Source of the DNA: Algoriphagus sp.
GTDB taxonomy: Bacteria > Bacteroidota > Bacteroidia > Cytophagales > Cyclobacteriaceae
DNA: 64,000 nt
Assembly (NCBI GenBank): GCA_029945945.1
Contig: JAQSDM010000009.1
Coordinates: forward strand, 62,001 to 126,000
Direction of reading: 5' to 3'
This document shows, piece after piece, positions 60,717-64,000 of this stretch. The notes beneath the pieces are model-generated. The model saw nothing but the letters and a program-made list of their open reading frames with translations. It was not told the origin of the DNA and made no database searches. Each line of letters starts with the position of its first letter. Position 1 is the stretch's first letter. The translations under genes and the position numbers were made by a program.

Positions 60717-61985
60717 ATGAGATATAATTTTCTGCTCCTGGTTCTTTTTGTTGGTTTTTCACCTCTCCGGGCTCAGGAAACGCCGGTTTCAGATACGGTC
60801 TGTGTCCAAAAAGATCTTCCTCAACTGATCCGAGAAGCTCGCCACAAGTCACCCAAAGAAAAGAAAGAGGGAGCAGGTTCTCTTATTCTGGTACCAATCG
60901 TTGGTTCTAATCCCGCGACTGGTTTTATGTTTGGAGTGGGAGGGCAGTATGCGTTCAAAATGAAGGGAAGCGATCAGTTTTCCATGCTCAACGGTAGCTT
61001 GCAAGCCACGACCAAAAGCCAATTTTTGATACTCTTGAAAAACAACGTCTATTCCAAAAATGAACGCTTCTTTTACACAGGGGACTGGAGGTTTCAGATC
61101 TTTTCCCAACCTACTTACGGTCTGGGTACCAATTCTCCGGAAGGTGGGGTGCTGGATTATCAGATTTCCCTGGCAGGCCAAGAAACCTCAATAGATTCTC
61201 TGGCGCAACCCATGGAATTTAACTTTCTCCGCATCCATCAGACTGTAGCTTACAAACTGAAAAAAAGTATGTACCTCGGACTTGGATACAATTATGATGG
61301 CTACAGTAAAATCAATGACCAAAAGCTAAGCTTAGTTCCCGGAGATACCCTGCTGACTTCTCACTACCTCTATAATACCAAGTATAGGTTTGATACTGAG
61401 AAATATTATTCTTCCTCTATCCTGGCAAGCTTTATAATCGACAAGCGGGATAATATGATCCGACCTTATACAGGATATTTTCTTTCCCTCGGATTCAGAG
61501 GAGCCTATCGAATCACTGGAAATAAGAATAATTCGGAAATGATCTTGATGGAGTGGAGAAGTTACCACGGCGTATCCAAACGAAATCCCAGCCATCTGAT
61601 TGCTTTTTGGGCCTTAGGATCGTTCACTCCTGAAGGAGGATTTCCCTACATGGCGCTGCCGGCCACGGCTTACGATCAAAGAGGCCGAAGCGCTAGAGGC
61701 TATACCCAGGGAAGATTTCGCGGAAAAGACTATGTCTACACCGAAGCCGAGTACCGATTCCCTATCTCCTCCTGCAGCGGAATCCTGGGAGGCGTACTTT
61801 TTGTCAATGCTACTACTACCAACAACCTGGCCCAAGACCTGGGTTTATTAGAATCGATCAAACCGGGCTATGGCTTGGGATTGAGGGTGATGATTGACAA
61901 GGCCTCCCGAAGTAATCTGACTTTGGATTATGGTTTTGGAGAGAAATCCAGTGGATTTTACCTTTCATTTGCAGAGACGTTTTAA
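60717..61985 (+). CDS. BamA/TamA-family outer-membrane barrel protein without POTRA
   Basis: Signal peptide (RYNFLLLVLFVGFSPLRA). A short periplasmic segment is followed by an Omp85-like barrel beginning LVPIVGSNPATGFMFGVGGQ, containing SFIIDKRDNMIRPYTGYFLS and QGRFRGKDYVYTEAEYRFP, and ending in Phe (LSFAETF). 422 residues, no POTRA domain visible, so not BamA itself. Function unknown; it may insert or secrete a partner such as the preceding protein. Confidence 0.83.
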   Translation: MRYNFLLLVLFVGFSPLRAQETPVSDTVCVQKDLPQLIREARHKSPKEKKEGAGSLILVPIVGSNPATGFMFGVGGQYAFKMKGSDQFSMLNGSLQATTKSQFLILLKNNVYSKNERFFYTGDWRFQIFSQPTYGLGTNSPEGGVLDYQISLAGQETSIDSLAQPMEFNFLRIHQTVAYKLKKSMYLGLGYNYDGYSKINDQKLSLVPGDTLLTSHYLYNTKYRFDTEKYYSSSILASFIIDKRDNMIRPYTGYFLSLGFRGAYRITGNKNNSEMILMEWRSYHGVSKRNPSHLIAFWALGSFTPEGGFPYMALPATAYDQRGRSARGYTQGRFRGKDYVYTEAEYRFPISSCSGILGGVLFVNATTTNNLAQDLGLLESIKPGYGLGLRVMIDKASRSNLTLDYGFGEKSSGFYLSFAETF

Positions 61986-62373
61986 TGGTTTCAATCGGAG
62001 ATTGCCGATTTCTACAGCAGTTCATGAGGCGATTTCTATCGGATTGTAATCGCATCAGGTTGCATAAGTCCGCGATGGCTATCAGGATGCAAGCGGGTTT
62101 ATTGATTAACACTATTCGTTTTTGGCGAAAACGGGCAACCTTGATCGAAGTGTCATTGGTCAAAATCAATCGTAATCAGTTATTTCAGGGTCTCAATGGC
62201 TATCGGGAGTATCCTTGACAAATAAAATTAGCCCACTTCTGAGTAAGTTTTTGGAAGCCCCTTTAATGAACTACTCTTGAAATCGAGGATTTTTGGCAGC
62301 TCTAAATCATTGCATGATTTCATTTAGATTAGTGCAGATTTCCGATACTCCTTTTAATTAAAATCTTCCCATA
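61986..62373. repeat. 388-bp spacer with degenerate palindromes
   Basis: Contains imperfect palindromes and related words: AATCGG-AGATTG-CCGATT (61993-62010), ATCGGATTGTAATCG (about 62039-62053), ATGGCTATCAGG and ATGGCTATCGGG. These look like decayed REP-type units. A 77-codon ORF through it has no protein-like composition and is not called. Confidence 0.45.
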
Positions 62374-63336
62374 ATGAAAGCAATCGTCTATACCGAATAT
62401 GGCCCTCCGGAAGTGGTTGCGCTGGTAGAAGTGGATAAACCCATTCCGGCAGATCATGAGGTGCTGATCAAAGTGCATGCTTCAACTGTCAATCGTACGG
62501 ACTGCGGATTCAGAAGTGCTGAGTATTTTATTGTTCGATTTTTCAGCGGGCTTTTAAGGCCGAGAAATCAAATTTTGGGGTGTGAATTTGCTGGGGAAAT
62601 TGAATCGATCGGAAAAAATGTTACTATTCTAAAGCCAGGAGACAGGGTTTTTGGGTTCAATGATCAAAAATTCGGAGGACATGCCGAATACATGACCATG
62701 CCGGAAAATGGCGCGATCGCCCTGATTCCCGAGAAGTTGAGCTACAAGGAAGCCGCTCCGCTTACGGAAGGAATTCATTATGCACTCTGTGATCTCAAAG
62801 CGGCAAAAATCAAGAGCGGACAAAAGATTCTGGTCAATGGGGGGACAGGTGCAATCGGTTCTGCAGCGGTCCAACTTTCCAACTATTTCGGAGCAGAGGT
62901 GACTGCAGTTTGTCATCACGATCATGTCGAACTGGTGAAATCGCTGGGTGCGGATGAAGTAATTGATTATACCCAAACGGACTTTTCGCAGCTGAATAAG
63001 AAGTTTGACATCGTGTTTGATGCGGTAGGTAAAAGCTCCTTTGGCAAGTGTAAACCTATCCTCAAAGATCAGGGGATCTATATGTCAACCGAATTAGGAT
63101 ACATGTCACAGAATCCTTTTTTGGCTATTTTCACTCCTTTTTTAGGGGGTAAAAAAGTCTTGTTCCCTCTTCCGACTATCAGTAAAGAGGATGTCATCTT
63201 TTTCAAAGAATTGGTCGAGAAAGGAAAATTCAGGCCTTTGATTGATAGATATTACCCGATGGATCAAATAGTCGATGCGTATAAATACGTCGAGACCGGA
63301 CAAAAAATCGGGAATGTCGTCCTTCAAATTATTTAA
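62374..63336 (+). CDS. MDR-superfamily NAD(P)-dependent oxidoreductase (quinone-oxidoreductase-like)
   Basis: Zinc-free medium-chain dehydrogenase/reductase. GroES-like N-terminal half (MKAIVYTEYGPPEVV; GCEFAGEIESIGKNV; GDRVFGF), then the Rossmann domain with NGGTGAIGSAAVQL and LGADEVIDYT. The catalytic and structural zinc cysteines of alcohol dehydrogenases are absent, pointing to enone or quinone reduction. 320 residues, cytoplasmic. Substrate unknown. Confidence 0.92.
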   Translation: MKAIVYTEYGPPEVVALVEVDKPIPADHEVLIKVHASTVNRTDCGFRSAEYFIVRFFSGLLRPRNQILGCEFAGEIESIGKNVTILKPGDRVFGFNDQKFGGHAEYMTMPENGAIALIPEKLSYKEAAPLTEGIHYALCDLKAAKIKSGQKILVNGGTGAIGSAAVQLSNYFGAEVTAVCHHDHVELVKSLGADEVIDYTQTDFSQLNKKFDIVFDAVGKSSFGKCKPILKDQGIYMSTELGYMSQNPFLAIFTPFLGGKKVLFPLPTISKEDVIFFKELVEKGKFRPLIDRYYPMDQIVDAYKYVETGQKIGNVVLQII

Positions 63337-63392
63337 ACCTGTTCCTCCCGAAAAAAAACTATCATCAAATTTCAACTCCAAATTCAGGATTT

Positions 63393-64000
63393 ATGCAAGT
63401 TTTTAAAAGTCGCATTAGGTTTGCGGCACTTTTCACAGTTCTGATTTTTGCCGGTTGCACAACTAATCCGTATCTGAAATCCGGAGAAGGTTATATTCAG
63501 GTTGAGGGAGGAAAGGTTTGGTATGGGATTATGGGTGAGGGTGAAAATACTCCTCTTTTGGTCATGCATGGCGGTCCGGGAAGCACAAGCCGGAGTTTCT
63601 ATCAATATTCCTCGATTGCCGAAGATCGACCGATTATCATGTTTGATCAGTTGGGAAGTGGCAGGTCTGACTATCATGAAGACACTTCATTGCTCAAAGT
63701 TGAAAATTTCGTAGCGCAGATTGAGGCATTGAGGAAAGAACTTGGGCTGAAAGATTTTTATGTTTTGGGACATTCATGGGGCACGGCATTAGGGCTGGAA
63801 TATTACCTCGCGCACCCCGAGGGGATCAAGGGTTTGGTTTTCAGTAGTCCGTATTTCAGTACTGCGATTTGGGACGCTGATGCCGATACCCTGATCAGTA
63901 CACTCCCCGATTCGATTCAGTTTGCCATTCAAATAGGGGAGGAGAACGGAGACTTTATGTCGGCTGAATATTTAAAAGCCGATGAAGTTTTTGCCAAGAA
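63393..64000 (+). CDS. alpha/beta-hydrolase lipoprotein, proline iminopeptidase-like (3' end missing)
   Basis: Starts with a lipoprotein signal ending in Cys22 (TVLIFAGC), so it is membrane-anchored outside the cytoplasm. The following sequence has the S33 proline-iminopeptidase motifs HGGPGSTS, FDQLGSGRSD and the nucleophile elbow GHSWGT. About 202 codons are present and the frame is still open at the window edge; full-length relatives have about 300-350. It lies 56 bp after the MDR gene. Confidence 0.88.
   Translation, partial: MQVFKSRIRFAALFTVLIFAGCTTNPYLKSGEGYIQVEGGKVWYGIMGEGENTPLLVMHGGPGSTSRSFYQYSSIAEDRPIIMFDQLGSGRSDYHEDTSLLKVENFVAQIEALRKELGLKDFYVLGHSWGTALGLEYYLAHPEGIKGLVFSSPYFSTAIWDADADTLISTLPDSIQFAIQIGEENGDFMSAEYLKADEVFAK

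Noticed and set aside
61985..62218. 77-codon ORF after the BamA-like gene
   Set aside because: It runs through palindromic repeat debris, has no recognisable domain, and its composition does not look protein-like.

Overview
The window is chromosomal DNA of a Bacteroidota bacterium, most likely order Cytophagales and close to Cyclobacteriaceae (Algoriphagus-like; genus is an inference). The signs are family-specific proteins (a type IX secretion Plug protein, a DUF3276/PUR protein, an IPExxxVDY protein, ComEA-like HhH outer-membrane barrels), the acpP-fabF-rnc gene order, TAnnTTTG promoter elements, weak Shine-Dalgarno signals and several TTG/GTG starts. Genes are dense and mostly housekeeping. 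I see no rRNA, tRNA, CRISPR array, prophage or intact insertion sequence.

Layout. 0-3.3 kb: ABC-F ATPase and T9SS Plug. 3.3-7.4 kb (minus): a stand-alone Cas6-like protein, ychF, an AI-2E family permease, DUF3276, ferredoxin. 7.5-17.5 kb: acyl-CoA reductase, a 7TM sensor kinase, aconitase, two small exported proteins, a 985-residue hybrid kinase. 17.5-30.3 kb (minus): TPR lipoprotein, second AI-2E permease, M3 peptidase, a deoxyribosyltransferase-like/TPR protein (DRHyd-TPR-S type), zinc metalloprotease, HhH-barrel protein, PorV-like barrel, BamA-like barrel. 30.3-35.8 kb: yidD facing an apparent lgt-nadE-rnc-fabF-acpP operon (listed 3' to 5'). 35.9-40.4 kb: IPExxxVDY protein, pyruvate kinase, a three-domain fasciclin lipoprotein and an orphan LytTR regulator. 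40.6-46.6 kb: a five-gene overlapping operon joining a phosphorelay (REC-Hpt, REC) to a small protein, a PhnP-like hydrolase and an RqcH-like NFACT protein; then miaA, a small membrane protein and pfkA. 46.7-57.3 kb: aldo/keto reductase, penicillin-acylase-like lipoprotein, glgX, copB-type P-ATPase, GH3 beta-glucosidase, with accessory-looking spacers rich in repeats. 57.5-64 kb: a short SSB, small hydrolases and hypotheticals, two outer-membrane proteins, a zinc-free MDR oxidoreductase and a prolyl-aminopeptidase-like lipoprotein cut by the window end.

Best candidates for something new: (1) an orphan Cas6-fold protein with the RNA-binding glycine loop but apparently without the catalytic His/Tyr; (2) the DRHyd-TPR-S protein, of a family proposed to work in prokaryotic immunity and stress signalling, apparently co-transcribed with an M3 peptidase; (3) a near-ideal LytTR binding site (two perfect 10-bp repeats 21 bp apart) in front of the fasciclin gene, next to a LytTR regulator whose receiver has Glu in place of the phospho-accepting Asp; (4) the phosphorelay-RqcH operon. 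All functional statements come from reading sequence and recalled family knowledge; no database search was run.
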